Assembly: GCF_004359965.1 (NCBI RefSeq)
Contig: NZ_SMRQ01000013.1
Span: forward strand, 1 to 46,387
Reading direction: 5' to 3'
DNA length: 46,387 bases
From: Cognatilysobacter segetis
Lineage (GTDB): Bacteria; Pseudomonadota; Gammaproteobacteria; Xanthomonadales; Xanthomonadaceae
Part shown: in pieces, positions 26,821-34,823 of the stretch
How the letters are laid out: each line of letters starts with the position of its first letter
Numbering within the stretch: position 1 is the first letter of the stretch
Position numbers and translations under genes: made by a program
The notes under the pieces: model-generated
Databases searched by the model: none
The model's input: the letters and a program-made list of their open reading frames with translations, nothing else
Told to the model about the DNA's origin: nothing

Positions 26821-27525
26821 ATGCCCCGTCGCAATGTCCTCGTCACCGGCGCCAACCGCGGCATCGGCCTGGAGTACGTCCGCCAGCTGCTGGCGCGCGG
26901 CGACCACGTGGTCGCGACCGCGCGCCACCCCGCGCAGGCCCACGACCTCAACCGCCTCGTGGCCGAACACCCCGGCCGGCTGCACGTCTTCCCGCTGGAC
27001 GTGATGGACCCGAAGGCCGAAGTGGAGATCGCGCGCGAGCTGCCGCTGGTGCTGGGCGACGAACGCCTGCACCTGCTGGTCAACAACGCCGGCATCCTGC
27101 ATTCGGGCGAGCGCTTCGGCCACGTGCCCGCCGCGAACCTTGAAGACAGCTTCCGCACCAATGCGATGGGGCCATTCCTGCTCGCGCAGGCCGTGGCGCC
27201 GCTGCTGGCCGACGGCGCGAAGATCGCCAACATGACCTCGCAGCTCGGCTCGATCGCCAACACCACGCGCTTCGGCACGCCGACCTACTGCATCAGCAAG
27301 GCCGCGCTGAACATGGTCACGCGGCTGCTCGCCGCGGCGCTGGCAGATCGCCGCATCGCCGTGGTCTCGCTGCATCCGGGCTGGGTGCAGACCGAGATGG
27401 GCGGCGCGCAGGCGCCGGTCGCGCCGGCCGATTCGGTCGCCGGCCTGCTGCGCGTGATCGACGGCCTCGACCTCGCGCGGTCCGGCAGCTTCTTCGACTG
27501 GCAGGGCAAGCCGCTGCCGTGGTGA
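26821..27525 (+). CDS. Short-chain dehydrogenase/reductase (C-factor-like)
   Basis: A 234-residue classical SDR. The cofactor motif TGANRGIG spans residues 9-16, NNAG is at about 91-94, and the catalytic Tyr/Lys lie in YCISK at about 159-163, with a preceding MTSQLGSI serine. Sequence style (LEYVRQLLARGDHVVATAR, HPGWVQTEMGG) is that of the 'C signal/CsgA-like' SDRs. Cytosolic NAD(P)-dependent oxidoreductase; the substrate is unknown. It is followed 27 bp later by trmL in the same direction. It is divergent from the third M16 gene. Confidence 0.9.
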   Translation: MPRRNVLVTGANRGIGLEYVRQLLARGDHVVATARHPAQAHDLNRLVAEHPGRLHVFPLDVMDPKAEVEIARELPLVLGDERLHLLVNNAGILHSGERFGHVPAANLEDSFRTNAMGPFLLAQAVAPLLADGAKIANMTSQLGSIANTTRFGTPTYCISKAALNMVTRLLAAALADRRIAVVSLHPGWVQTEMGGAQAPVAPADSVAGLLRVIDGLDLARSGSFFDWQGKPLPW

Positions 27526-27535
27526 CACGCGCACT

Positions 27536-27552
27536 GCGGCGATAATCGCCGC
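27536..27552 (+). promoter_or_regulatory. Perfect dyad with embedded -10-like GATAAT abutting the trmL start
   Basis: GCGGCGAT-A-ATCGCCGC ends exactly one base before the trmL ATG. It contains GATAAT at 27541-27546, which as a -10 would place transcription start at about 27553, the A of the ATG, giving a leaderless message. No Shine-Dalgarno is present. Confidence 0.5.
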
Positions 27553-28032
27553 ATGTTCGACGTCGTCCTCTACCAGCCCGAGATCCCGCCCAACACCGGC
27601 AACGCCATCCGCCTGTGCGCCAACACCGGCGCGCGGCTGCACCTGGTCGAGCCGCTGGGCTTCGACATGGACGACAGGCAGCTCAAACGCGCCGGCCTGG
27701 ACTACCACGAGTACGCGACCGTGAAGGTGCATGCGGATCTCGACGCCGCGCTGTCGCACCTGTGCGGCGTGCACGGCGATGCGCTGCGCGTGTTCGCCTT
27801 CAGCACGCGCGGCACGGCGCGTTTCGACACGCCGCGCTACCGCGAGGGCGATGCGTTCCTGTTCGGGCCGGAGACGCGCGGGCTGCCGGCGGACGTGCTC
27901 GATGCGCTTCCCGAGGCGCAGCGGCTGCGCCTGCCGATGCGGCCGGGCGTACGCTCGCTCAACCTGTCGAACGCGGTCGCGGTGACGGTGTTCGAGGCCT
28001 GGCGCCAGCAGGGCTACGCCGGCGGCGCCTGA
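27553..28032 (+). CDS. trmL: tRNA (cytidine/uridine-2'-O-)-methyltransferase TrmL
   Basis: A 159-residue SPOUT-class methyltransferase. The N-terminus MFDVVLYQPEIPPNTGNAIRLCANTG is the family signature. The knot motifs FGPETRGLP (about residues 104-112) and RSLNLSNAVAVTVFEAW (about 133-149) bind S-adenosylmethionine. TrmL methylates the 2'-OH of the wobble nucleotide 34 in certain leucine tRNAs. Length matches E. coli TrmL (157). The start codon directly abuts a palindrome and no ribosome binding site is visible, so translation may be leaderless. Confidence 0.95.
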   Translation: MFDVVLYQPEIPPNTGNAIRLCANTGARLHLVEPLGFDMDDRQLKRAGLDYHEYATVKVHADLDAALSHLCGVHGDALRVFAFSTRGTARFDTPRYREGDAFLFGPETRGLPADVLDALPEAQRLRLPMRPGVRSLNLSNAVAVTVFEAWRQQGYAGGA

Positions 28033-28081
28033 GCGCATCCGCGCCCGACGGCGCGACGTAACCACCGGCAGGAGGCGGGCC

Positions 28082-29362
28082 ATGCGGATTCTGGTGACGG
28101 GGGCGACGGGCTTCATCGGCGGCGCGGTGGTCGACGCGCTGCTCGCGCGCGGCCACGTGCCGGTGCCGGCCGTGCGTGACGTGGCCGCGGCGAAGCGTCG
28201 ATGGCCGGGGCTCGAGCCGGTCGCGGTGGATTTCGCGCGCGATACCGATGCGGCCGCGTGGCGATCGCGGTTGGCTGGCGTCGATGCGGTCGTGAACGCC
28301 GTCGGCATCCTGCGCGAAAGCCGCGCGCAGCCGTTCGACGCGCTGCACGACGCGACACCGCGCGCGCTGTTCGATGCCTGCGTCGAGGCCGGCGTGCCGC
28401 GCGTCGTGCAGGTCTCGGCACTGGGCGCCGACGAGGCCGCGGCGAGCCGCTACCACCTGTCCAAGCGCGCGGCGGACCGGCACCTGCTCGCGTTGCCGCT
28501 GCGGGCCACCGTCGTGCAGCCGTCGGTGGTGTTCGCGCCGCAGGGCGCGAGCGCGGGCATGTTCCTGATGCTCGCGACGTTGCCGGTGGCCGCGCTGCCG
28601 GGCGGCGGCGTGCAGCGCGTCGCACCGGTGCATCTGGACGACGTCATCGGCGCGATCGTGCAGGCGCTCGAGTCGGCGTCGCCACCGCGGCTGATCGAGG
28701 CGGTCGGCCCCGAGTGCATGACGCTTCGCGCGTACCTGGACACGCTGCGCCGATCGCTCGGCCTCGGGCCGCTGCGCGTGATCCCGGTGCCGATGCCGCT
28801 GGTGCGGTTGTCGGCGCGCGCGATGCAGCACGTGCCGGGCTCGCTGGTCGAACCCGAGACCATCGCGATGCTCGAACGCGGCAACTGCGCGCCCGCCGAT
28901 GGCCTCACCCGCGTGCTCGGCCGGACGCCGCGCGCCGCGCGCGACTTCGTGCCGCCGCCGCTGCGCGCGATGGCGCGTCGCGATGCGCAGCTGCGCTGGG
29001 CGCTGCCGCTGCTGCGTGCGTCCCTCGCGCTGGTGTTCGTCGTCACCGCGCTGGTGTCCTTCGGGCTGTATCCGGTGTCGGACAGCCGCGTCCTGCTCGC
29101 CGCGGTCGGGCTGTACGGCCGGGCGGCGGACGCCGCGTTGTACACGGGTGCGACGCTCGACCTCGCGCTGGGCCTCGCGATGCTGCTGCCGCGCGTGCGC
29201 CGCGCCGCGTATGCCGCGGCGATCGTGCTGATCGTCGGCTACACCGCGATCATCAGCATCGCGCTCGCACCGCTGTGGCTGCATCCGTTCGGGCCGGTGC
29301 TGAAGAACCTGCCGATCCTCGCGGCGCTGCTCGCGCTGCACGCGCTCGACCGGCGCGACTGA
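28082..29362 (+). CDS. SDR-family (atypical) protein fused to a C-terminal DoxX-like membrane domain
   Basis: A 426-residue two-part protein. Residues 1 to about 285 are an NAD(P)-binding epimerase-like domain with GATGFIGGAV (residues 7-16), VNAVGILRES and YHLSKRAAD. Residues of about 300-426 form four hydrophobic segments of the DoxX-like type (LLRASLALVFVVTALVSFG, LDLALGLAMLLPR and others), so the protein is anchored in the inner membrane with the reductase part in the cytosol. The reaction is unknown; such fusions are annotated as SDR family oxidoreductases. A near-consensus AGGAGG stands 6 nt before the ATG. It ends 20 bp from the convergent wrbA stop. Confidence 0.85.
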   Translation: MRILVTGATGFIGGAVVDALLARGHVPVPAVRDVAAAKRRWPGLEPVAVDFARDTDAAAWRSRLAGVDAVVNAVGILRESRAQPFDALHDATPRALFDACVEAGVPRVVQVSALGADEAAASRYHLSKRAADRHLLALPLRATVVQPSVVFAPQGASAGMFLMLATLPVAALPGGGVQRVAPVHLDDVIGAIVQALESASPPRLIEAVGPECMTLRAYLDTLRRSLGLGPLRVIPVPMPLVRLSARAMQHVPGSLVEPETIAMLERGNCAPADGLTRVLGRTPRAARDFVPPPLRAMARRDAQLRWALPLLRASLALVFVVTALVSFGLYPVSDSRVLLAAVGLYGRAADAALYTGATLDLALGLAMLLPRVRRAAYAAAIVLIVGYTAIISIALAPLWLHPFGPVLKNLPILAALLALHALDRRD

Positions 29363-29382
29363 GCGTCGCGCCGGCCTCGGCC

Positions 29383-29982
29383 TCAGCCGAAGATCTTCGC
29401 CGCCAGCTGCGCGATCTCGCGGCCCTGGAAGCGCGCGCCGTCGAGTTCGTTCTGCGACGGCTGCCGCGAGCCGTCGCCGCCGGCGATGGTGGTGGCGCCG
29501 TAGGGCGATCCGCCGGTGATCTCGTCCAGCGTAGTCTGGCCCGCAAAGCTGTAGGGCAGGCCCACGCAGACCATGCCGAAGTGCAGCAGGTTGGTCAGCA
29601 TCGAGAACAGCGTCGTCTCCTGCCCGCCGTGCTGCGTGGCGGTGGAGGTGAACGCGCCGCCGACCTTGCCGTTGAGCGCGTCGCGCGCCCACAGTCCGCC
29701 GCACTGGTCGAGGAAATTGGCCATCTGCGAGGCCATGCGGCCGAAGCGCGTGCCGCAGCCGACGATGATCGCGTCGTACTGTGGCAACTCGTCCACCTGG
29801 GCGATCGGCGCCGGCTGGTCGAGCTTGTAGTGCGACTTGCCCGCGACTTCCTCGGGTACCAGCTCAGGCACGCGCCGGATGTCGACCTGGGCGCCGGCCT
29901 CGCGCGCGCCGTCGCCGACGGCTTCGGCCATGCGCTCGATGTGGCCGTAGGACGAGTAGTACAGGACGAGGACACGGGCCAT
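29383..29982 (-). CDS. wrbA: NAD(P)H:quinone oxidoreductase WrbA (flavodoxin-like)
   Basis: A 199-residue flavodoxin-fold protein. The FMN phosphate loop is [12 protein letters not shown] (about residues 8-19). Further family motifs are the PTRFG-like [13 protein letters not shown] and [12 protein letters not shown] (about 112-123), and a [17 protein letters not shown] segment. WrbA reduces quinones by two electrons and protects against redox cycling. Length equals E. coli WrbA (198). The ATG at 29982 has GGAG 6 nt upstream; the frame is open further but only with low-complexity sequence. It is divergent from the ax21-like gene across a 207-bp spacer holding an inverted repeat. Confidence 0.95.
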   Translation of the reverse strand: MARVLVLYYSSYGHIERMAEAVGDGAREAGAQVDIRRVPELVPEEVAGKSHYKLDQPAPIAQVDELPQYDAIIVGCGTRFGRMASQMANFLDQCGGLWARDALNGKVGGAFTSTATQHGGQETTLFSMLTNLLHFGMVCVGLPYSFAGQTTLDEITGGSPYGATTIAGGDGSRQPSQNELDGARFQGREIAQLAAKIFG

Positions 29983-30082
29983 GACGATCTCCGGATGGGA
30001 ACCGACGATCCAATCCCTTCGCGCGTGAGCCGACCGTGCAGCCGGGCGAAGATGCACATCGAGGACGAAAGTTCCTAAACCC

Positions 30083-30107
30083 AACGGTTCAGGATTAAGG
30101 AACCGTT
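30083..30107. repeat. Inverted repeat (8-9-8) between wrbA and the ax21-like gene
   Basis: AACGGTTC (30083-30090), spacer AGGATTAAG, and GAACCGTT (30100-30107): perfect arms with centres 17 bp apart, less than two helical turns. It lies 100 bp upstream of wrbA and 82 bp upstream of the ax21-like ATG. Spacing fits a binding site for a dimeric regulator. An overlapping weaker pairing, GTTCC (30071-30075) with GGAAC, is also possible. Confidence 0.55.
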
Positions 30108-30189
30108 CGGCCCGGTTCCGGATACTTCGCCCTCCGGCCGCCGAGCGGCCGGCGCAGATACCGAACATTCCAATAACTAGAGGCACGTC

Positions 30190-30756
30190 ATGAAGCGCAC
30201 CCTGCTCGCCCTCACCCTGCTCGCCGCCCTGCCGTTCGCCGCCTCCGCGGCCGAGGGCGTGTCGTACAACTACGTCGAAGGCGGCTACACGCGCGTCGAC
30301 GCCGGCCACACCGGCACCAACAACGATGCCGACGGCTGGGCGCTCAACGGTTCGGGCGCGATCGCGCCGAACTTCCACGTGTTCGGCGGCTACTCGAAGG
30401 TCGACATCACCGACACGGACCTGAGCCTCGACCAGTGGCGCCTGGGCGTGGGCTACAACCGCGAGCTGACCCCGAAGGTCGACCTGGTCACCCGCGTGGC
30501 CTACGAGAAGTTCGACGCCGGCCAGGGCGTGGACGGCAACGGCTACAGCGTCGAGGCCGGCGTGCGCGGCGCGATGACCCCGATGCTCGAGGGCTACGCG
30601 CTGGCGGGCTACGAGGACTACCAGGACTTCGACGGCGACTTCTACGGCAAGGTCGGCGCGCAGGTGAAGTTCAACCCGACCTGGGGCATCAACGGCGAAG
30701 TGAAGTTCGCCGACGGCGACACGCAGGTGTTCGTCGGCCCGCGCATCTCGTTCTGA
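30190..30756 (+). CDS. Ax21-family outer-membrane beta-barrel protein
   Basis: A 188-residue protein with a signal peptide (KR, hydrophobic [13 protein letters not shown], cleavage near ASAA, 18-21). The mature part is all amphipathic beta strands with the family motifs [31 protein letters not shown] and [14 protein letters not shown], and it ends in Phe, as outer-membrane proteins do. This is the Ax21/Omp1X family of Xanthomonadaceae. Its once-proposed role as an immune elicitor and quorum signal was withdrawn, so only 'small outer-membrane protein' is safe. A GAGG lies 8 nt before the ATG. Two stacked intrinsic terminators follow. Confidence 0.9.
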   Translation: MKRTLLALTLLAALPFAASAAEGVSYNYVEGGYTRVDAGHTGTNNDADGWALNGSGAIAPNFHVFGGYSKVDITDTDLSLDQWRLGVGYNRELTPKVDLVTRVAYEKFDAGQGVDGNGYSVEAGVRGAMTPMLEGYALAGYEDYQDFDGDFYGKVGAQVKFNPTWGINGEVKFADGDTQVFVGPRISF

Positions 30757-30793
30757 TCACGATCGATCTCCCTCCCCTGGGATCGTGAGTGCG

Positions 30794-30823
30794 GGGCCCG
30801 GCTTCGGTCGGGCCCTGTTTTTT
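30794..30823 (+). terminator. Intrinsic terminator of the ax21-like gene
   Basis: GGGCCCG (30794-30800), loop GCTTCGGT, CGGGCCC (30809-30815), then TGTTTTTT. It lies 38 bp after the stop. A textbook plus-strand terminator. Confidence 0.9.
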
Positions 30824-30843
30824 GCGGCACGTGACCGATACGG

Positions 30844-30872
30844 AAAAGCCCGGCCTGAGCCGGGCTTTTTTT
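30844..30872. terminator. Bidirectional intrinsic terminator between the ax21-like gene and gpsA
   Basis: AAAAGCCCGGC, loop CTGA, GCCGGGCTTTTTTT: an 8-bp stem with A and T runs on opposite sides, so it works for gpsA (stop 30913, minus strand) and as a backup for the plus strand. Confidence 0.9.
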
Positions 30873-30912
30873 CGTGGCATCGCCGCGTCGGGACGGCGGC
30901 ATGCATCCGCCG

Positions 30913-31956
30913 CTACTCGAACAGGCCCGTCGGGTACTCGGGCTTCTGCTCGCGCGCGAGGAGCTGGCGCAGGCCGTCCGCCGGGGTGAGCTGGCCGTGC
31001 AGCACCGATCGCACCGCGCTCGAGATCGGCAGCTCGATTCCGGCGCGCTCGGCCTGGCGCATGACCTCGTCGGCGGTCTGCACCGACTCGACCACCTGCC
31101 CGATCTCGCGCACCGCGGCTTCGATGCTCTGCCCGCGCCCGAGCGCGAGGCCCAGCCGCCGGTTGCGGGACAGGTCGCCGGTGCAGGTCAGCACCAGGTC
31201 GCCGAGGCCGGCCAGCCCCATCAGCGTCTCGGCCTTGCCGCCGAGCGCCTGGTTGAGGCGCAGCATCTCGTTGAGCCCGCGCGTGATCAGCCCCGCGCGC
31301 GCGTTGAGCCCGAGCTGCATGCCGTCCGCGACGCCGGTGGCCACCGCGAGCACGTTCTTCATCGCGCCGCCCAGCTCCGCGCCGAGCATGTCGTCGCCGG
31401 TGTAGGCGCGGAAGGCAGGGCCGTGCAACGCCTCGGCGACCGCCTGCGCGAACGCGGCGTCCTCCGAATGCACGGTCAGCGCGGTCGGCAGGCCCTGCGC
31501 GACCTCCTTGGCGAACGACGGGCCGGTGACCACCGCGAGCGGCACCGCCGGGCCCAGCACCTCGGCCGCGACCTCGTGCAGGAAGCGCCCGCTGCCGGGC
31601 TCGAAGCCCTTCGTCGCCCAGGCCACGCCCGCCGACGCCGGGCGCAACGGCGCGAGCGCCCGCAGCGTTTCGGCGAAGGCATGCGAGGGCACCACCACGA
31701 GCACCAGGTCGGCGCCGGCCATCGCGGTCGCGAGGTCGGTGGTCGCGCGCAGCCCTTCGGGCAGCGCGACGCCGGGCAGGTAGCGCGGGTTCTCGTGCGT
31801 CGAGTCGATCGCCGCGGCCACCGCGGCATCGCGGCCCCAGAGCACCGCGTCGTCGCCGTTGCGGACGATCAGTGCGGCGAGCGCGGTGCCCCACGAGCCC
31901 GCGCCGAGGACCGCGACGCGCCGGGGCGCGCGCGGGATTTCAACCGTCTCCGCCAT
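30913..31956 (-). CDS. gpsA: NAD(P)H-dependent glycerol-3-phosphate dehydrogenase
   Basis: A 347-residue cytosolic enzyme that reduces dihydroxyacetone phosphate to sn-glycerol-3-phosphate for phospholipid synthesis. The cofactor motif [12 protein letters not shown] lies at about residues 16-27. The catalytic-lysine regions WATKGFEPG and [10 protein letters not shown], and [16 protein letters not shown], are all present, as is the C-terminal [16 protein letters not shown]. Length is slightly above E. coli GpsA (339). It starts 6 bp after the secB stop on the same strand, so the two are co-transcribed, as in E. coli (yibN-grxC-secB-gpsA). Ends at a shared bidirectional terminator. Confidence 0.97.
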   Translation of the reverse strand: MAETVEIPRAPRRVAVLGAGSWGTALAALIVRNGDDAVLWGRDAAVAAAIDSTHENPRYLPGVALPEGLRATTDLATAMAGADLVLVVVPSHAFAETLRALAPLRPASAGVAWATKGFEPGSGRFLHEVAAEVLGPAVPLAVVTGPSFAKEVAQGLPTALTVHSEDAAFAQAVAEALHGPAFRAYTGDDMLGAELGGAMKNVLAVATGVADGMQLGLNARAGLITRGLNEMLRLNQALGGKAETLMGLAGLGDLVLTCTGDLSRNRRLGLALGRGQSIEAAVREIGQVVESVQTADEVMRQAERAGIELPISSAVRSVLHGQLTPADGLRQLLAREQKPEYPTGLFE

Positions 31957-31962
31957 CGCGGA

Positions 31963-32484
31963 TCAGGCGTTGCCGGCCGCCTCGGACGACTCCAGGCCCG
32001 GCTGGCCCTGTGTCATGCGCTGGCGCAGGCCTTCGGCATACAGCGCCTCGAAGCTCAGCGGCTGCAGCAGGAACGGCGGGAAGCCGCCGGCCTGGATCAG
32101 GTCGGAGATCAGCTGGCGCGCGTACGGGTACAGCACGTTCGGGCAGTGCGTGCCGAGCATGGCGTCGAGCGTCTGCGCGTCGAAGCCGGCCAGGCCGAAC
32201 ACGCCGGCCTGCTTCACTTCGGCCAGGTAGAGCGGCTTGTCGTCGGCGGTGCAGGTCAGGGTGACGCCGAGCACGACCTCGAAGGCCGCGTCGTTGAGGC
32301 GCGTGACCTGCTGGCTGAGGTTCATCTGCAGCTGCGGCTGCGTCTGCTCGTTGAACACGGCCGGCGCGTTCGGGACCTCGAAGGAGACGTCCTTGACGTA
32401 GATCTTCTCGACGGTGAAGGACGGACCGGTCGCGGACTCGTCGGTGGCGCCGAACGCGGCGTCGTTCTGGATCTCTTCGGTCAT
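31963..32484 (-). CDS. secB: Protein-export chaperone SecB
   Basis: A 173-residue SecB. Family segments visible are [19 protein letters not shown] (about residues 22-40), [22 protein letters not shown] and [17 protein letters not shown] with [16 protein letters not shown]. The tetramer holds preproteins unfolded and hands them to SecA. The N-terminus has about 20 acidic/polar extra residues and the C-terminus is longer than E. coli SecB (155). It is followed at 6 bp by gpsA. A -10-like CATAAT lies 40 nt before the ATG. The glutaredoxin gene grxC that often sits upstream is absent. Confidence 0.97.
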   Translation of the reverse strand: MTEEIQNDAAFGATDESATGPSFTVEKIYVKDVSFEVPNAPAVFNEQTQPQLQMNLSQQVTRLNDAAFEVVLGVTLTCTADDKPLYLAEVKQAGVFGLAGFDAQTLDAMLGTHCPNVLYPYARQLISDLIQAGGFPPFLLQPLSFEALYAEGLRQRMTQGQPGLESSEAAGNA

Positions 32485-32524
32485 GGGGGCGCTCCGGCGC
32501 GTGTGTCGATGCGAAAGGGGCGGA

Positions 32525-32530
32525 ATTATG
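32525..32530 (-). promoter_or_regulatory. Putative -10 element of secB-gpsA
   Basis: CATAAT on the minus strand, 40 nt before the secB ATG, in the 82-bp gap after the rhodanese gene. No convincing TTGACA is seen 17 bp upstream. Confidence 0.4.
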
Positions 32531-32566
32531 GCACGCCGGCCCGGCGCGGTCGGCCGGGCCGCGGGC

Positions 32567-33004
32567 TCAGCCGCGACCCTTCACCAGCGGCAACCCGGCC
32601 TGCTGCCAGGCGGCGATGCCGCCGTCGAGCCAGTGCACGCGGGTGAAGCCGGCCTTCTTCAGCTTGGCGGCGGCGTCGGCCGAGGCCTGCCCGCTGCGGC
32701 AGACGACCACCACCGGGCGCTCCTTCGCCACGGCGAGCAGCTTGTGCTCCGGGCCGAGCGCGCTGGCCTGCACGTTGCGGCTGCCGGCGATGTGGCCCTT
32801 CTCGAAGTCGCCGCTGGCCGACAGGTCGACGACCACCGCGTCCTCGCGGTTCACCAGCGCGGTCAGCTGCGCGGGCGAGAGCGCGGTGTACGGGCGGAAC
32901 AGCCGCGCGATCTCGGTGTAGATCAGCGCGAGGGTCAGGCCGGCGAACGCGAGGGCGAGCATCGCGTGGCGGCCCGCGAAATCGATCACTTCCTGGAAGG
33001 TCAC
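32567..33004 (-). CDS. Membrane-anchored rhodanese-like protein (YibN type)
   Basis: A 145-residue protein with one N-terminal membrane helix (about residues 14-32) and a cytoplasmic rhodanese domain (about 45-140). The active-site loop is CRSGQA, with the nucleophile Cys near residue 101. [21 protein letters not shown] segment and [15 protein letters not shown] fit the fold. It likely carries sulphane sulphur; substrate unknown. The likely start is GTG at 33004-33002, as no ATG gives this N-terminus. The neighbours secB-gpsA match the E. coli yibN context. It overlaps nothing and has 59 bp to the upstream small exported protein gene. Confidence 0.85.
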   Translation of the reverse strand: MTFQEVIDFAGRHAMLALAFAGLTLALIYTEIARLFRPYTALSPAQLTALVNREDAVVVDLSASGDFEKGHIAGSRNVQASALGPEHKLLAVAKERPVVVVCRSGQASADAAAKLKKAGFTRVHWLDGGIAAWQQAGLPLVKGRG

Positions 33005-33063
33005 GGACGACGGCCGATGGAACGGGGCGCGGATTGTCGCACGCGGCGAATCGACGGCGCGGC

Positions 33064-33474
33064 TCAGTCCTTGGGCCAGAGGTCCGGCAGGCCGCTGGTG
33101 ATCCACCAGGTCCGCGCCCGGGCGTCCCAGCGCCAGGTCTCGCGGTAGCGCACGGTGCGCTCGGCGAGCGTGTTGCGGTTGATCACGCCGATCTCGACGT
33201 CGCGCACGGCCTGGCCGGCCTTGAAGTCCACGCTCTCGCCGCGGTCGCGGTAGGACGAGATCTGCACCTGCTGGTAGCGCGCCGCCTCGATCGACGTCGG
33301 CGCCTGCTTGGCGCGCAGCGCGGGGTCGAGCAGGTTCACCGCGCCCTCGAAGTCGCCCCAGCGGATCGCCGCGGCCCAGGTGTCCTGCGCGACGGGCAGC
33401 GCACGCTGCGGGGCGCCGGCGAAGGCGACGGACGTGGACAGCAGCAGCAACAGGCTGAGCAGCAGGCGGCGCAT
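33064..33474 (-). CDS. Small exported protein of unknown function
   Basis: A 136-residue protein with a clear signal peptide (MRRLLLSLLLLLSTSVAFAG, cleavage near residue 19-20). The mature part is a compact mixed domain: an Asp/Trp-rich start (TWAAAIRWGDFEGAVNLLDP), a strand series (YQQVQISSYRDRGESVDF, RDVEIGVINRNT) and a Trp-rich end (ETWRWDARARTWWITSGLP). This strand order with a final 'W.i..GLP' resembles small periplasmic cystatin/NTF2-like proteins, but I do not recognise a named family. It lies just upstream of the rhodanese gene on the same strand. Confidence 0.75.
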   Translation of the reverse strand: MRRLLLSLLLLLSTSVAFAGAPQRALPVAQDTWAAAIRWGDFEGAVNLLDPALRAKQAPTSIEAARYQQVQISSYRDRGESVDFKAGQAVRDVEIGVINRNTLAERTVRYRETWRWDARARTWWITSGLPDLWPKD

Positions 33475-33566
33475 GGCGATCTCCCCTAGGTGGGCCGATC
33501 GTAGGGCCAGCCGGGGCCGCGATCGAGCGGACGGCGTCCCGATCCGCGCGGCGGCGGGCCGGCCGT

Positions 33567-34031
33567 TCAGCCGGCCGGCCGGAGGATCGCGGCGAAGCGG
33601 GCGTCGAACGTGGTCGCCGGGCGGCCGTCGGGCAGGTCGATGCGCGCGGCCATCTCGATGCGCCCGCGGCCCTTGGCGCGGATCGCCGCGACGAACTCGT
33701 CCCAGCGCGCGTCCGGCGCCGGCGCGGCTTGCGCGTGCAGGTCGTCGTACAGCGGCGCGAGATAACGGATGCGGCTGTCGGCGACGTAGATGTCGCAGTC
33801 GAGACCCGCGGCATCGAGCTCGAGCCAGACGCGGCCCCAGCAGGCCAGCGTCATCAGCGAGGCGAGCGAGCCGCCGAACGCGCAGCCCTTGTCGTTGACG
33901 TTGGCGGCGAGTGGCGCGGACAGCCGCAGACGTTCGCCGTCGAACGATTCGATGGCCAGCTGCAGCGCGCGCACCGGCGGCATGCTCGGGTAGTGCGCAT
34001 CGAGGTGCGCGAGTGCGTCGTCGTGCGTCAT
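33567..34031 (-). CDS. YiiD C-terminal type thioesterase
   Basis: A 154-residue hot-dog-fold protein. Family features are LRLSAPLAANVNDKGCAFGGSLASLMTLACWG (about residues 36-67), where the N-D-K-G..FGGS segment forms the active-site turn and helix, and the SRIRYLAPL strand near 86-94. These domains act as acyl-CoA thioesterases; the specific substrate is unknown. The ATG at 34031 faces the hemD ATG at 34065 with only 33 bp between them. The C-terminus ends in a GG-rich stretch near the 92-bp gap to the next gene. Confidence 0.87.
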   Translation of the reverse strand: MTHDDALAHLDAHYPSMPPVRALQLAIESFDGERLRLSAPLAANVNDKGCAFGGSLASLMTLACWGRVWLELDAAGLDCDIYVADSRIRYLAPLYDDLHAQAAPAPDARWDEFVAAIRAKGRGRIEMAARIDLPDGRPATTFDARFAAILRPAG

Positions 34032-34046
34032 GGATGCACCGGCCGG

Positions 34047-34052
34047 TATGCG
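34047..34052 (+). promoter_or_regulatory. Overlapping -10-like elements in the hemD/thioesterase spacer
   Basis: TATGCG (plus) reads GCATAC-like on the minus strand (CGCATA). It would put the hemD transcript start about 5 nt before its ATG and a minus start near the thioesterase ATG. Call is tentative; it rests on the 33-bp spacer leaving no other room. Confidence 0.3.
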
Positions 34053-34064
34053 AAGCTGCGCGCC

Positions 34065-34823
34065 ATGCACGACCTCCTGTCGAACGGCCCGCGATGGTAC
34101 GTGATCTCGCTGCGGCCGCGCGGCCAGCACCAGCGGCTGCGCGACGTCGCGCGGCGTGCCGGTCACGGCGTCATCGCACTGTCGCCGCTTCGAATCGTGC
34201 ACCGCGACGACGCCGACACGCGCGACGCGCTGCGCGATGCGCTCGATGCGGACATCGTGGTGTTCACCAGCCCGAATGCGGTGGCCGCGGCGAACGCATC
34301 GATGCCGCTCGCCCCGCGCGGCACCACGGTGGCGATCGGCGACGGCACCGCGCGTGCGCTCAAGCGCGCGGGCGTCGACGGCGTCCTGCGCCCCGCGCGC
34401 ATGGACAGCGAGGGCGCGCTCGCGCTGCCGGTGTTCGATTCGATCGACGGAAAGCGCATCGGCCTCGTCACCGCACCCGGCGGTCGCGATCGCCTCGCGC
34501 CGGCGCTGCAGTCGCGCGGGGCGCGCGTGCTGCGGGCCGACGTGTACGCACGCGAGCCCTGCGGGCTGCCGCGCGCCGGCCTGCGGGCGCTGCGCGGCGG
34601 CGCCGGCCGGCTCGCGATCGCGCTCTCCAGCGGCGAGGCGCTCGACCTCGCCGTGTCGCAACTCGAGCCCGCCGATCTCGCGCGACTGCGCGGCGCGCGG
34701 GTGCTCGCCGCGAGCGAGCGCCTGGCCGATCACGCGCGCCGGCTCGGCTTCTCCGACGTCGTGCGGGCCGACGGGCCGCGGCCGGCGCAACTTGTCGCGG
34801 CGCTGAACCGCCCGGTGGGCTGA
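34065..34823 (+). CDS. hemD: Uroporphyrinogen-III synthase
   Basis: A 252-residue HemD. The family is divergent in sequence, but YVISLRPRGQHQRL near the start, DIVVFTSPNAVAA (about 63-75), VAIGDGTARAL, LVTAPGGRDRLAPAL and the late LAASERLADHARRLGF fit HemD's two-domain layout. It closes and flips the last ring of hydroxymethylbilane to give uroporphyrinogen III, the branch point to haem and sirohaem. hemY follows directly with a 70-bp gap. ATG 34065 is chosen because the open frame upstream overlaps the thioesterase on the other strand and is not protein-like. Confidence 0.9.
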   Translation: MHDLLSNGPRWYVISLRPRGQHQRLRDVARRAGHGVIALSPLRIVHRDDADTRDALRDALDADIVVFTSPNAVAAANASMPLAPRGTTVAIGDGTARALKRAGVDGVLRPARMDSEGALALPVFDSIDGKRIGLVTAPGGRDRLAPALQSRGARVLRADVYAREPCGLPRAGLRALRGGAGRLAIALSSGEALDLAVSQLEPADLARLRGARVLAASERLADHARRLGFSDVVRADGPRPAQLVAALNRPVG

